Both the position numbers and the translations under genes were made by a program. From NCBI GenBank assembly GCA_003142185.1, contig PLOR01000009.1, forward strand, positions 133,694 to 179,417: 45,724 bases of DNA, read 5' to 3'. Positions 17,151-25,793 of the stretch are shown here, one piece after another (within the stretch, counting starts at the first letter, position 1; each line of letters opens with the position of its first letter). This stretch comes from Bryobacterales bacterium. Its GTDB lineage: Bacteria; Acidobacteriota; Terriglobia; Bryobacterales; Bryobacteraceae. The notes under the pieces are model-generated. The model saw only the letters and a program-made list of their open reading frames with translations, did no database searches and was not told the DNA's origin.

Positions 17151-18193
17151 ACGTATATAGGTTCAATCCGCTCCAAGACCCGCGGTGGACGGAGTTTCTC
17201 CTGCGGCATCCCAAGGCTTCCATATTTCACACCCCAGGTTGGCTGGGTGCTCTATGGCGCACCTACGGCTATGAACCGGTAGTTTTCACGACTTCGGCTC
17301 CAAACGCTCAATTGCAGAACGGTGTGCTGTTCTGTCACGTCAACAGTTGGCTGACCGGGCGGCGATTAGTGTCACTGCCGTTTTCCGATCATTGCCAACC
17401 CTTGCTGGACGGCGGCGGGGAACTTCAGACGGTCCTCGAGTACTTAGAACAGGAGGCGCGACGGGAACGCTGGAAGTATGTGGAGTTGCGGCCGCTCTCC
17501 GATACAGAGATCTGTGATGCTGGGTCTCGCTTCATAAAAGGCGCGAAGTACGGCTTTCACAGCATCGATCTCCGCCCAGCTCCAGAAGCGATCTACCGGG
17601 GTTTTCACGATAGCTGTGTAAGGCGCAAGATCCGAAAGGCAGAGCGGGAGCAACTCCTTTACGAAAAGGGCCATACCGATGAGCTGCTGAAGAAGTTCCA
17701 TTATCTATTGCTTCTGACGCGCCGTCGGCATCAGTTGCCCCCTCAGCCCATGGCGTGGTACCGGAACCTAATTGAATGCATGGGCGACGAACTGACGATT
17801 CATGTTGTTTCCAAGGATTCCGCTCCAGTTGCTAGCATCATCACCTTGGCCTACAAGAACTCGCTGGTCTACAAATATGGGTGCTCAGACTCCAGGTTTA
17901 ATAACTTAGGCGGTACACCCTTTCTGTTCTGGCAAGCGATCGGGGAAGCCAAGCGCGCGGGCATCGAAGAATTCGATCTAGGCCGCTCCGGTCTGGAAGA
18001 CCCGGGACTGGCGAGTTTCAAGGGCCATCTGGGAGGCGCTGAGTCAGAGCTGAATTACTATCGCTATTCTACGGCGTCGCCGAAAGATCCGTCCGCCCGA
18101 CGGGAGCGCTCCCGCCTCAGGCAGATCTTTGCCCGCATGCCGGACGCGATTTTCACGGGGGTCGGACGCCTGCTTTACAGGCACATGGGCTGA
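17147..18193 (+). CDS. FemAB-like GNAT-fold transferase
   Basis: The 348-residue product resembles FemAB-family proteins found in exosortase/PEP-CTERM-type exopolysaccharide loci. Landmarks are ASIFHTPGWLGALWRTYG near the start, VRRKIRKAEREQ, and the C-terminal acyl-binding half SLVYKYGCSDSRFNNLGGTPFLFWQAIGEAKRAGIEEFDLGRSG and GLASFKGHLGG. Classical Fem enzymes add amino acids from aminoacyl-tRNA; in polysaccharide loci the role is usually unknown but probably N-acylation of an amino sugar. The GTG at 17147 overlaps the preceding stop. A longer open frame upstream is only the tail of the previous gene read out of frame. Confidence 0.8.
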   Translation: MNVYRFNPLQDPRWTEFLLRHPKASIFHTPGWLGALWRTYGYEPVVFTTSAPNAQLQNGVLFCHVNSWLTGRRLVSLPFSDHCQPLLDGGGELQTVLEYLEQEARRERWKYVELRPLSDTEICDAGSRFIKGAKYGFHSIDLRPAPEAIYRGFHDSCVRRKIRKAEREQLLYEKGHTDELLKKFHYLLLLTRRRHQLPPQPMAWYRNLIECMGDELTIHVVSKDSAPVASIITLAYKNSLVYKYGCSDSRFNNLGGTPFLFWQAIGEAKRAGIEEFDLGRSGLEDPGLASFKGHLGGAESELNYYRYSTASPKDPSARRERSRLRQIFARMPDAIFTGVGRLLYRHMG

Positions 18194-18217
18194 GCGCCTC
18201 AACTCGTGTCTCCTCGT

Positions 18218-19555
18218 ATGAACAAGGTGTTTCTCGACTATTATCGTTGCCCTGAGCGGTATGCCGACCTCCAGTTGCTAAGTGGTGGTGCCGTCGGCCG
18301 GCATCCGGGCTACTTTCGGTTCGGTGGCCACCTGTGTTACGGAACGTCAACGGTTGCGGAAGGCGCGGTCAGCGCCAGTGATAGCCTGCCGGACGTTCTT
18401 TCCGGTGTCGAGATCGGGGGCTCGACGTGCCTTCTACCGTTCAATCTGAACGAGGTGATAACGAATCTTCGGCAGGAGAGGTATTTAACAGGAACCGCTC
18501 GGGCCTCGGCGTTTAAGAGATTGACCCGAAGTGCTTATTACCTGGCTCGGCCCTGGCTGACCGTTTCTGTGCGGCGGCACCTTCAGCGCCTTTGGCTGAA
18601 AGGCTGGGACAGCAAGCCGTTTCCACGCTGGCCGGTGGACCGAACGGTCGACCAGCTCTTTGAATTCGTGATGGCACTCTCTTTGAAGGCCAACAAGGCT
18701 CTCCGCATACCCTTCATCTGGTTCTGGCCGGAAGGCAAGAGAAGCTGCGCGATTGTCACCCATGATGTGGAAACCAAGGTGGGACTGGACTTCTGCAACA
18801 CCCTCATGGATATCGACGATTCCTTTGGTATCAAGTCCTCCTTTCAACTGATTCCCGGCGCAAGATATACCGTCTCGACCGACACCCTGGAATCCATTCG
18901 GGGCCGGGGCTTCGAGATCAACGTCCACGATTTCAAGCACGACGGCCGGCTTTTCGGAGACTGGAACCGATTTCAGGAACAAGCTCGGCAAATTAATGAA
19001 TACGCGAAGAAATTCGGCAGTAGCGGATTCCGTTCAGGCGGCCTATACCGAAATCTGGATTGGTATGGCGCGTTTCGTTTTTCATATGACATGTCTGTAC
19101 CGAACGTCGGACATCTGGATGCCCAGCTTGGCGGATGCTGCACGGTCATGCCATTTTACATCGGTGACATACTCGAACTTCCCTTGACCACCACACAGGA
19201 CTACTCACTGTTCAACATCCTCAACGTCTACTCAACCGCGCTATGGCAGCAGCAGATTGCCGCAATCAGGACGCAGCACGGCCTGATCAGCTTTAACGTG
19301 CACCCGGATTATCTTAACACTCCGCGCGCACGGAATACGTATGAGGCCTTGCTACAGAGTCTGGTGCCGCTTCGTTCCGAAGCGGATGTATGGATCCCTC
19401 TCCCCACAGAGGTCGATACGTGGTGGAGACAAAGAAGCCGAATGAGCATTGTGCCCGACGGAGGCGGCTGGCGCGTCGAAGGCGCCGGTGCCGAGCGCGC
19501 CACAGTCGCCTACGCCAGCATGGATGGGGATAGCATCGTCTATTCCATCGACTGA
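18218..19555 (+). CDS. Polysaccharide deacetylase-like protein (NodB-type), cytoplasmic form
   Basis: The protein (about 445 residues) shows the NodB-type sequence: CAIVTHDVETKVGLDFC (first metal aspartate), FEINVHDFKHDGRLF (histidine motif), SGFRSGGLYRNLDWYG (arginine motif) and LISFNVHPDYL near the C-terminus. About 170 residues before the domain are of unknown type. No signal peptide is evident, so the substrate may be lipid-linked or the protein may be exported otherwise. It follows the FemAB-like gene, a pairing also known from PEP-CTERM exopolysaccharide loci. The start is uncertain: a GTG at 18206 is also in frame and neither has a good ribosome site. Confidence 0.78.
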   Translation: MNKVFLDYYRCPERYADLQLLSGGAVGRHPGYFRFGGHLCYGTSTVAEGAVSASDSLPDVLSGVEIGGSTCLLPFNLNEVITNLRQERYLTGTARASAFKRLTRSAYYLARPWLTVSVRRHLQRLWLKGWDSKPFPRWPVDRTVDQLFEFVMALSLKANKALRIPFIWFWPEGKRSCAIVTHDVETKVGLDFCNTLMDIDDSFGIKSSFQLIPGARYTVSTDTLESIRGRGFEINVHDFKHDGRLFGDWNRFQEQARQINEYAKKFGSSGFRSGGLYRNLDWYGAFRFSYDMSVPNVGHLDAQLGGCCTVMPFYIGDILELPLTTTQDYSLFNILNVYSTALWQQQIAAIRTQHGLISFNVHPDYLNTPRARNTYEALLQSLVPLRSEADVWIPLPTEVDTWWRQRSRMSIVPDGGGWRVEGAGAERATVAYASMDGDSIVYSID

Positions 19556-19658
19556 CTCGATGAAGTCGATCCAAGATGGCGTGCCCTCGATCCGGCGTAT
19601 CCAATACAATCGTTCTGAATGACGACGCGTCTCGCAACCCCAAGACTTGACAAACCCC

Positions 19659-21665
19659 ATGCGACTTTGGTTGCTTCGAACGGCTAATGTAAAGCAGGCC
19701 CTAGCTTGGCTCCGCAAGTTCCTAGTGGCTTGCTGCGTAACCGCATGCTGCCAAGTTTGCTATTCGGCAGACGTTGTCCTTCTGGAGAAAGGAGACGGGC
19801 CGTCGCTTTCCAGTCAGCGCGCGGCCGTTGCCGCCGGCTTCTACGGGCTCAGAACAACAGTTTTTCACTTGAAAGACCGGTCGGACGACCTTCCTGCCAT
19901 CAAGGCCGCAGAACAGAACAGCACGGTGGCTGTCATCATTACCGCCGACGTTCTGCACGCAATCAATTCTGCGCACCTGCTGTCTGCGATCAGGCGGGAG
20001 AATGGGCACAGCATCCCGATCCTGATAGACGGAATCACAACGGAGACGGGAGCGGAAGATCTGCGCCAATGGTCGGGAGGGGCCGTCTCAGGCTGCCAGG
20101 GGCCCGTGAGCATCACTGAGCAGAGCGTCTACCGCATTTCGACAATCCAAGAGGTGACTCGGCAGCTTTCCGGCCAGAAGTTGAGCGCCAGGACCGGGCA
20201 GACATGTGCCCTGATCGTGGACGGATCGAGGGCTGAATCCGTCATCGACCTTTCATCCGTCACTGACGAAAAGCCGGTATTTGTCAAGGCGGACGTTGGG
20301 GCGGCAAGGGTGTTCTTAAGCTCTGACGTGGCCTTAGCCCACGTCGAGCCGCCGCCGAGTGCACTGGATGAATCGTTGTACGAATTCTCCGAGGTGGCGC
20401 CGGCGATGATGTTTCTCCGGTATGCGGCGGGGGACAGGGCGTGGCACGCAAACGGGCACTACGCGAATCTTACGGTTGACGATGCGTGGCTGAGGGAACC
20501 CTACGGATACCTTCAGTATAGCGATCTGTTGCAGGAGATGCGGCGGCATAATTTCCACACAACAATCGCCTTTATTCCGTGGAACTACGATCGCAGTGAA
20601 CCGGACGTGATATCGCTGTTTCGGGCAAACAGCGACCGGCTGTCGATCTGCATCCACGGCAACAACCATGACCACCAGGAATTTGGGCCGCTTGCCGGCC
20701 GACCACTGGATGCGCAGGTCAACAATATCAGACAGGCACTTGCTCGGATGGAGCAGTTCCGGAAGCTTACGGGGCTTCCGTACGACCGCGTCATGGTATT
20801 TCCCCATTCGATCGGTTCAGAAGCGGTCATCGGCGCGCTAAAGGGTTTCAATTTCCTTGCGACCGCAAATTCGCGCAACATTCCACTGGACTCCCATGTT
20901 GCACTCGATTCCCAGTTCGGACTCCGGTCCTGGACTCTGGCTTTCCGCAACTTCCTTAGTTTTCGGAGGTATTCCGCTGAAATACCAATCGCGATGTCCG
21001 AGGTCGCAGTCGACGTTTTTTTGGAGAACCCGCTGTTGTTCTATGTCCATCCCGCTTATTTCGCAGAGGGTATTGGTCGATTTGACACGATGGCAGACAC
21101 GGTCAACCAACTCCAACCCGGCACGCTGTGGCGCGGGATAGCCGATATCTCCGAGCATCTGTATCTTGAAAAGATGCGTGACGATGGCAACTTCGACATC
21201 CAGGCATTCAGCAGCAGTCTACGGATTAACAATGTCCATCGGAAGGACGCGCTTTTCTATGTCGAAAAAGACGAGGACTTCCACTTCCCTTTAGAACTGC
21301 TCGTCGATGGGCTGCCGTACAATTACACAAGAATCGGCGCCCGAATCGCCTTCACGTTGCCGGTTGGTGCGGGTATGTCGCGGCAGGTGACTTGTCGATA
21401 CCAGAACGGTCTGGATCTCAAGAGCGTCAACATTTCCAAGTCTTCATTGCGAGTTGCCGTATTGAGGCATCTGTCCGACTTTCGTGACGATGTGGTCAGC
21501 CGATCGCGCATTGGTCGAACATTCATCCGAGTCTATACAGACCATGAGGAGCAGGCAAATGTAGGAATTGCGACAGTTCTCATGGTCCTGTTCTTCACTT
21601 TGCTTGTAATTGGCTGGCGTACGTGGAGAACCCCCCACCCTAACCGGGAGCAGCGGCTGGAATAG
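19659..21665 (+). CDS. Secreted, membrane-anchored polysaccharide deacetylase-like protein
   Basis: The product is about 668 residues. It begins with a basic stretch and a hydrophobic cysteine-containing segment (FLVACCVTACCQVCYSA) that looks like a signal peptide, and ends with a transmembrane helix (VGIATVLMVLFFTLLVIG) plus a short basic tail. Between them lies an N-terminal Rossmann-like region of unknown function, then NodB-type motifs: ANLTVDDAWL, FHTTIAFIPWNY, ICIHGNNHDHQEF, VMVFPHSIG and LLFYVHPAYF. The layout suggests an inner-membrane-anchored periplasmic enzyme that trims acetyl groups or otherwise acts on nascent polysaccharide. A TTG twelve bases upstream is also in frame. It is the second deacetylase-like gene in a row. 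Confidence 0.78.
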   Translation: MRLWLLRTANVKQALAWLRKFLVACCVTACCQVCYSADVVLLEKGDGPSLSSQRAAVAAGFYGLRTTVFHLKDRSDDLPAIKAAEQNSTVAVIITADVLHAINSAHLLSAIRRENGHSIPILIDGITTETGAEDLRQWSGGAVSGCQGPVSITEQSVYRISTIQEVTRQLSGQKLSARTGQTCALIVDGSRAESVIDLSSVTDEKPVFVKADVGAARVFLSSDVALAHVEPPPSALDESLYEFSEVAPAMMFLRYAAGDRAWHANGHYANLTVDDAWLREPYGYLQYSDLLQEMRRHNFHTTIAFIPWNYDRSEPDVISLFRANSDRLSICIHGNNHDHQEFGPLAGRPLDAQVNNIRQALARMEQFRKLTGLPYDRVMVFPHSIGSEAVIGALKGFNFLATANSRNIPLDSHVALDSQFGLRSWTLAFRNFLSFRRYSAEIPIAMSEVAVDVFLENPLLFYVHPAYFAEGIGRFDTMADTVNQLQPGTLWRGIADISEHLYLEKMRDDGNFDIQAFSSSLRINNVHRKDALFYVEKDEDFHFPLELLVDGLPYNYTRIGARIAFTLPVGAGMSRQVTCRYQNGLDLKSVNISKSSLRVAVLRHLSDFRDDVVSRSRIGRTFIRVYTDHEEQANVGIATVLMVLFFTLLVIGWRTWRTPHPNREQRLE

Positions 21666-21986
21666 CTGGCGTGCCTGGCGCCGTCGTTTTCGCTCTGAGC
21701 GCTACTGGTCTGGCAAGAGTGCACTTTTGTCGCCAGCGTCGCTCCGCCTCCCCCGTTCCAAAACCCCTTACGAATGGCAGTCTTAGGATGTTAACCTACA
21801 GCATCTTGCCGAGGCGTCGTCCCGAAGGCTATAAACAGAGTAGTGGTGCTAGCCATGCCACGCGAGGAATGCCTATGCGCGGCCATGGTGGACCCACCGA
21901 TTTCGCGCCTGCCAGGCAACGGAATTCGCTGCAGTTGATGTTCTGCGGTTTCGATTGGAAGCAAGTGGAGTGGATGGGCCAATTCG
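21666..21986 (+). other. 321-nt intergenic gap before the beta-helix gene
   Basis: No gene of recognisable family lies here. A 110-codon open frame from 21671 runs into the next gene out of frame and has composition unlike a real protein, so I leave it out. The stretch contains a possible sigma-70 promoter (separate entry), small hairpins near 21787-21808 and a GCTAGC palindrome near 21848. It is the largest gap inside the polysaccharide cluster. Confidence 0.5.
21806..21835 (+). promoter_or_regulatory. Possible sigma-70 promoter for the beta-helix gene
   Basis: TTGCCG (21806-21811) is separated by 18 nt from TATAAA (21830-21835), matching the consensus at 4 of 6 and 5 of 6 positions. It would give a ~145-nt leader before the ATG at 21987. 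The match is moderate and could be chance, but it lies in the one large gap of the cluster. Confidence 0.35.
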
Positions 21987-23453
21987 ATGAAACCTTTGCT
22001 TAGTATTTTGCTTCGATGCTTTTCAGCTTGCATGGCGACCGTTGCGCTTTCGTGTCTGTTATCATCACCAATGACTGCTGCCTGTCATGTTGTCACCGCG
22101 GCTGGCGGTGGATCGAAGACTGGCGCCGATTGGAATAATGCTTACGCGGGGCTTCCCGCTACGCTGGTCCGTGGTGACACCTATTATCTGGCAGATGGCA
22201 GTTACGGAAGTTATAGCCTCAATACAGCGACTTCCGGCACTACTCAGATCACGATCAAAAAGGCCATTGCGTCTGACAACTGCACAAGTACCGGATGGAA
22301 TGTGGCGACGATGGGTTCTGCCCAGGCAACGTTCACGCAGATCGCTAATTCCGGCGGCGGCTATTACACGGTCAACGGCCAGGTGGGAACGTTCAACAAT
22401 AACGGCCTCCCGACCGAAGGCTCATTTGGAATTTACATCAATGGCACGAGTTGTCAATTGGGATCGATGAGCAGGTGCGTGGGGCTGGACATGCCCAGCG
22501 CCAGCGGCACTACGCTATCCTACATCGAAGTTCAAGGGACTGGGGCGACTTCAAGCGCCAACACTAACACGCCGGATGACCTGCTTTACTACGGGGGCTC
22601 GACGAACCTCACGATAGACCATGTGTTCATGCACGACAGCAGTTGTGACTTCACATTCGGCTACGGCAGCACAAACCTGCTGGTTCAGTACTCGTATTTT
22701 TACAAGAACTGGGGCGCCGGTTCCTGCCATGGTCAGGTGAGTTGGAACGGTAGCGCTCACACCGGAACAGTATGGCGCTATAACACCATGCGCACCATCG
22801 AGGGAAGTGCGATCTGGACGGCTGCAACGGCCGGCGGAGGTACGACCTACAACGGCGTAGAAATCTACGGCAACGTCATATACTGGGGTGGTACCGCGGA
22901 TAAGGCGGGTTACCAGTGTTTGGGCGACGGCGTATTCACCTGCCTGAACTCTGGCGTATCCTGCAATGGTTTGCAATTTTACAACAACACGATGGTCAAT
23001 CTGCAGGCTTCTGGAAGCGCCGGGAACAATTGTGGCGCTGGCTCTGCCGGCATCTACTATGACCCGGCATCAAGCGGAGGCACTGCCATAGCCACCAACA
23101 ATGTGTGGTACAGCAGTAGCACCAGTGCGGCGGGGCCCAGTTTCTCGGGTGGGACGATTACGCACACCTATAATTCCTCTCTGGGTACGACGGATGGAGG
23201 ATTAAGCGAAACGGGAGCTGTCAATGATACCGCGGCTGCTAATCCGTTTGTGAGCTGGAGCGGGTCCGGAAATCTCAATGCTCAGTTGGCGGTGAACAAT
23301 TCGGACGTGAATAATTGGTCACCTTTGTCGGCACCATTTGCCACCGATCCTAATGGCGTCGCCCGCACATCATCGCGGGGCGCCTATCAATTCGTTAGCG
23401 CGCAAATGCAGCCGGCGACGCCTCCGCCCAACGTGATTACGACAATTCACTAG
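21987..23453 (+). CDS. Secreted right-handed parallel beta-helix protein
   Basis: The 488-residue protein starts with a signal peptide (MKPLLSILLRCF, then a hydrophobic core ending near SSPMTAA). The mature part begins with GGGSKTGADWNNAYAGLPATLVRGDTYYLADGSY, a segment typical of secreted pectate-lyase-like beta-helix proteins. Many Gly/Ser/Asn/Thr-rich turns follow (LTIDHVFMHDSS, VEIYGNVIYWGG, LQFYNNTMVNL), each fitting one helical coil. It may bind or cleave the exported polysaccharide, or be a matrix protein; no catalytic residues can be assigned safely. At least eight cysteines suggest disulfides. It has its own upstream gap and possible promoter. Confidence 0.8.
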   Translation: MKPLLSILLRCFSACMATVALSCLLSSPMTAACHVVTAAGGGSKTGADWNNAYAGLPATLVRGDTYYLADGSYGSYSLNTATSGTTQITIKKAIASDNCTSTGWNVATMGSAQATFTQIANSGGGYYTVNGQVGTFNNNGLPTEGSFGIYINGTSCQLGSMSRCVGLDMPSASGTTLSYIEVQGTGATSSANTNTPDDLLYYGGSTNLTIDHVFMHDSSCDFTFGYGSTNLLVQYSYFYKNWGAGSCHGQVSWNGSAHTGTVWRYNTMRTIEGSAIWTAATAGGGTTYNGVEIYGNVIYWGGTADKAGYQCLGDGVFTCLNSGVSCNGLQFYNNTMVNLQASGSAGNNCGAGSAGIYYDPASSGGTAIATNNVWYSSSTSAAGPSFSGGTITHTYNSSLGTTDGGLSETGAVNDTAAANPFVSWSGSGNLNAQLAVNNSDVNNWSPLSAPFATDPNGVARTSSRGAYQFVSAQMQPATPPPNVITTIH

Positions 23454-23646
23454 GCGGGCTGCCTTCTCGTGTCGCTGCCGGCCTTTGCCGACTCGCAGCC
23501 GATCCGGTTACTGTGAAGCGGGCGAGAGTCGAGCCTTTCCACTCTTGCCATGAGCAGATCGACCCACATCGCGAAAGGGTGTGGGACACTTCGGCGCACC
23601 CACAAAGTGCACTTCCCCAGCTTAGACTGCCCTCTCCCCACTTGTC

Positions 23647-24675
23647 ATGCAACCGACCATCTCCGTCGTCATCCCTGTCTATAATCGCTTTGACTGTTTG
23701 AAACGCTCTGTCGAGAGTGTACTGTCCCAGACATTGCCTGTTTCCGAGGTCATCCTCGTGGATGACGGTTCAATCGACGGCACTTCTGAGTTGCTTCCAC
23801 GCTACATCGCCGAAAACCAGATGTGGCGCGACCGGGTTTCTTACGTCCAACAGGACAATCAGGGCCCAAACGTTGCCCGGAACACGGGTATTGCACACGC
23901 AAAGGGTGACTGGCTCGCTTTCAACGATAACGACGATCTCTGGCTTCCACAAAAGCTGGAATGGCAGTTTCAGGCGCTCGACCAGTTCAAGGACCAGTGT
24001 GGCGCTTGCATTACAGACGCCTGGTTCATGAATAACCCGCACATGAAGATGACGCTCTTTCAGCTTGCGGGCAAGGAGCATCGCGAGAGCATTGGTATGA
24101 TCCCAGATCCCCTCAGGTACATGCTTGGCACGAACTCGGTGGTAGGCGTGCATCCGATATGGCTCCAAAACCTGGTTGCTCGAACGGACCTGGTACGTCG
24201 CGTGGGCGGATTCGACCCGGCCTTCCGCTTTGGCGATGACGATGACTTTGCTTTCCGGTTGGCCTGCGAAACGAAGTTCTGCTTTGTCAACATGCCCATG
24301 GTCCTTATCGACCGCACCCTGCCGGCTGAGCGCCATGTCGGGGCAAGCAAGAACTGGGACGACGCGGATTTTCGTCTTCGCATGGCCCAAGCCCGCATGG
24401 AAAAGCGCCTTCGGATTAGCGACGGCTTGCCGCTTGAGGTTCGCACGATGATTCGACGCGATTTAGCCGCCATCCATAGCGGGTGGGCAAACTGGCTTCT
24501 CCAGAAGGGAGAATATGGAAAGGCAAAAACAGCCGTCAGGGAGGCTTTCCGGTATCACGGTACATTCAATATTGCACTCAAATCGGCGCTGATTCGATGC
24601 GCGCCAGGGCTGGCCAGAAAACTCGTCCACTCTCGGGAAGACAGTCGAACCCGCAGGACTTTCGGCATCGGGTAA
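23647..24675 (+). CDS. Glycosyltransferase family 2
   Basis: A 342-residue GT2 with a classic N-terminus: ISVVIPVYNRFDCLKRSVESVLSQT, VILVDDGSIDGTSELL, NVARNTGIAHAKGDWLAFNDNDDLWLP (NDNDD metal site) and RRVGGFDPAFRFGDDDDFAFRLACE. The C-terminal basic helical part probably meets the membrane. It would add a sugar to the repeat unit. A 193-nt gap after the beta-helix gene contains nothing I can name, and the next GT2 follows 59 nt later. Confidence 0.9.
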   Translation: MQPTISVVIPVYNRFDCLKRSVESVLSQTLPVSEVILVDDGSIDGTSELLPRYIAENQMWRDRVSYVQQDNQGPNVARNTGIAHAKGDWLAFNDNDDLWLPQKLEWQFQALDQFKDQCGACITDAWFMNNPHMKMTLFQLAGKEHRESIGMIPDPLRYMLGTNSVVGVHPIWLQNLVARTDLVRRVGGFDPAFRFGDDDDFAFRLACETKFCFVNMPMVLIDRTLPAERHVGASKNWDDADFRLRMAQARMEKRLRISDGLPLEVRTMIRRDLAAIHSGWANWLLQKGEYGKAKTAVREAFRYHGTFNIALKSALIRCAPGLARKLVHSREDSRTRRTFGIG

Positions 24676-24734
24676 GGGCCGCCACAAACTTCACTCTCGC
24701 GCCTCGACATTGATAACATAAAGAAGAACGCACA

Positions 24735-25793
24735 ATGAACTCCCAAGGGCAACCGCTCGTGAGCGTTGTCACGCCGATGTACAACGAGGCCGAGCATCTC
24801 GCTGAATGCATCGAAAGTGTTGTCGGCCAAACATATGAGAATTGGGAGTACATTATTGTCGACAACTGCAGCACGGATGGGTCTGTGGAAGTCGCCCGTC
24901 GCTATGCTGACAGAGACCGGCGGATCCGCATATCTCACAACACGCAGCTTTTGAAGGCACTTGTGAACCATAATGCCGCGTTACGCCAAATCTCTCTTGC
25001 CAGCAAGTACTGTAAGATGGTGTTCGCGGATGACTGGGTCTTTCCAGAGTGCCTGGAACAGATGGTCGCCGTGGCCGAGGCTCACCCCTCAGTTGGAGTG
25101 GTCGGCGCATACGGCCTCGAGGGCCCGCAAGTCGTTTGGACCGGGCTACCGTACCCCAGTACCGTGGTCTCAGGTCACGACATCTGCCGTCGCCTGTTCC
25201 TCGATGGCCTCTATGTTTTCGGAACGGCCACTTCCCTGCTCTACCGAGCGGATCTTGTTAGAAGTCACAAGTCCTTTTACAACGAAGCAAACATCCACGC
25301 AGACATGGAGACATGCATTGCGCTTCTTAACACTTGCGATTTCGGCTTTGTTCATCAGGTCCTCACCTTCACGAGAGTCCGCGAGCAGTCGCGGATTTCG
25401 ATGTCGAGGAACATGAATACTCTCGCAGCCAGTAACTTGCATCATCTGGCCGCTTACGCCCGGCTTTTCCTCAGCCAAGAAGAATTCGAAGAATGCCTGA
25501 GGCGGACACTGGCCGACTACTATCGGTATCTGGCGGCCTGTCTGCTGCGCGGCCGTACCAAGAGCTTCTGGGACTACCACCGTGGAGCGTTCCGGGACGC
25601 CGGCGTCGCCTTTAGCCGCGCACGCCTGGCTCGCGAGGTGCTGGCAGCGTTGTTCAACGCCGGCCTGAATCCCAAAGCCAGCATTCAGAGGCTTCTGAGG
25701 GTTACACCCGATCAGAGCGTGGCACTTCATACAGAAATGACGCCAGCACAACCGGTCTCGGCTCCCGAGTCCCGAGCAAAACAGCACCGATGA
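24735..25793 (+). CDS. Glycosyltransferase family 2
   Basis: A 352-residue GT2 related to, but not a recent copy of, its neighbour: LVSVVTPMYNEAEHLAECIESVVGQTYENWEYIIVDNCSTDGSVEVARRYAD, then CKMVFADDWVFPECLEQM with ADDW as the metal site. Residues about 180-260 contain a histidine- and arginine-rich acceptor region. The stop overlaps the start of the pyruvyl transferase gene in ATGA, so the two are translationally coupled and probably act in sequence, adding a sugar and then ketalating it. Confidence 0.9.
   Translation: MNSQGQPLVSVVTPMYNEAEHLAECIESVVGQTYENWEYIIVDNCSTDGSVEVARRYADRDRRIRISHNTQLLKALVNHNAALRQISLASKYCKMVFADDWVFPECLEQMVAVAEAHPSVGVVGAYGLEGPQVVWTGLPYPSTVVSGHDICRRLFLDGLYVFGTATSLLYRADLVRSHKSFYNEANIHADMETCIALLNTCDFGFVHQVLTFTRVREQSRISMSRNMNTLAASNLHHLAAYARLFLSQEEFEECLRRTLADYYRYLAACLLRGRTKSFWDYHRGAFRDAGVAFSRARLAREVLAALFNAGLNPKASIQRLLRVTPDQSVALHTEMTPAQPVSAPESRAKQHR

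Noticed and set aside
21671-22003. 110-codon plus-strand frame in the gap before the beta-helix gene
   Set aside because: It overlaps the beta-helix start out of frame and shows no domain, and its composition is unlike the neighbours.
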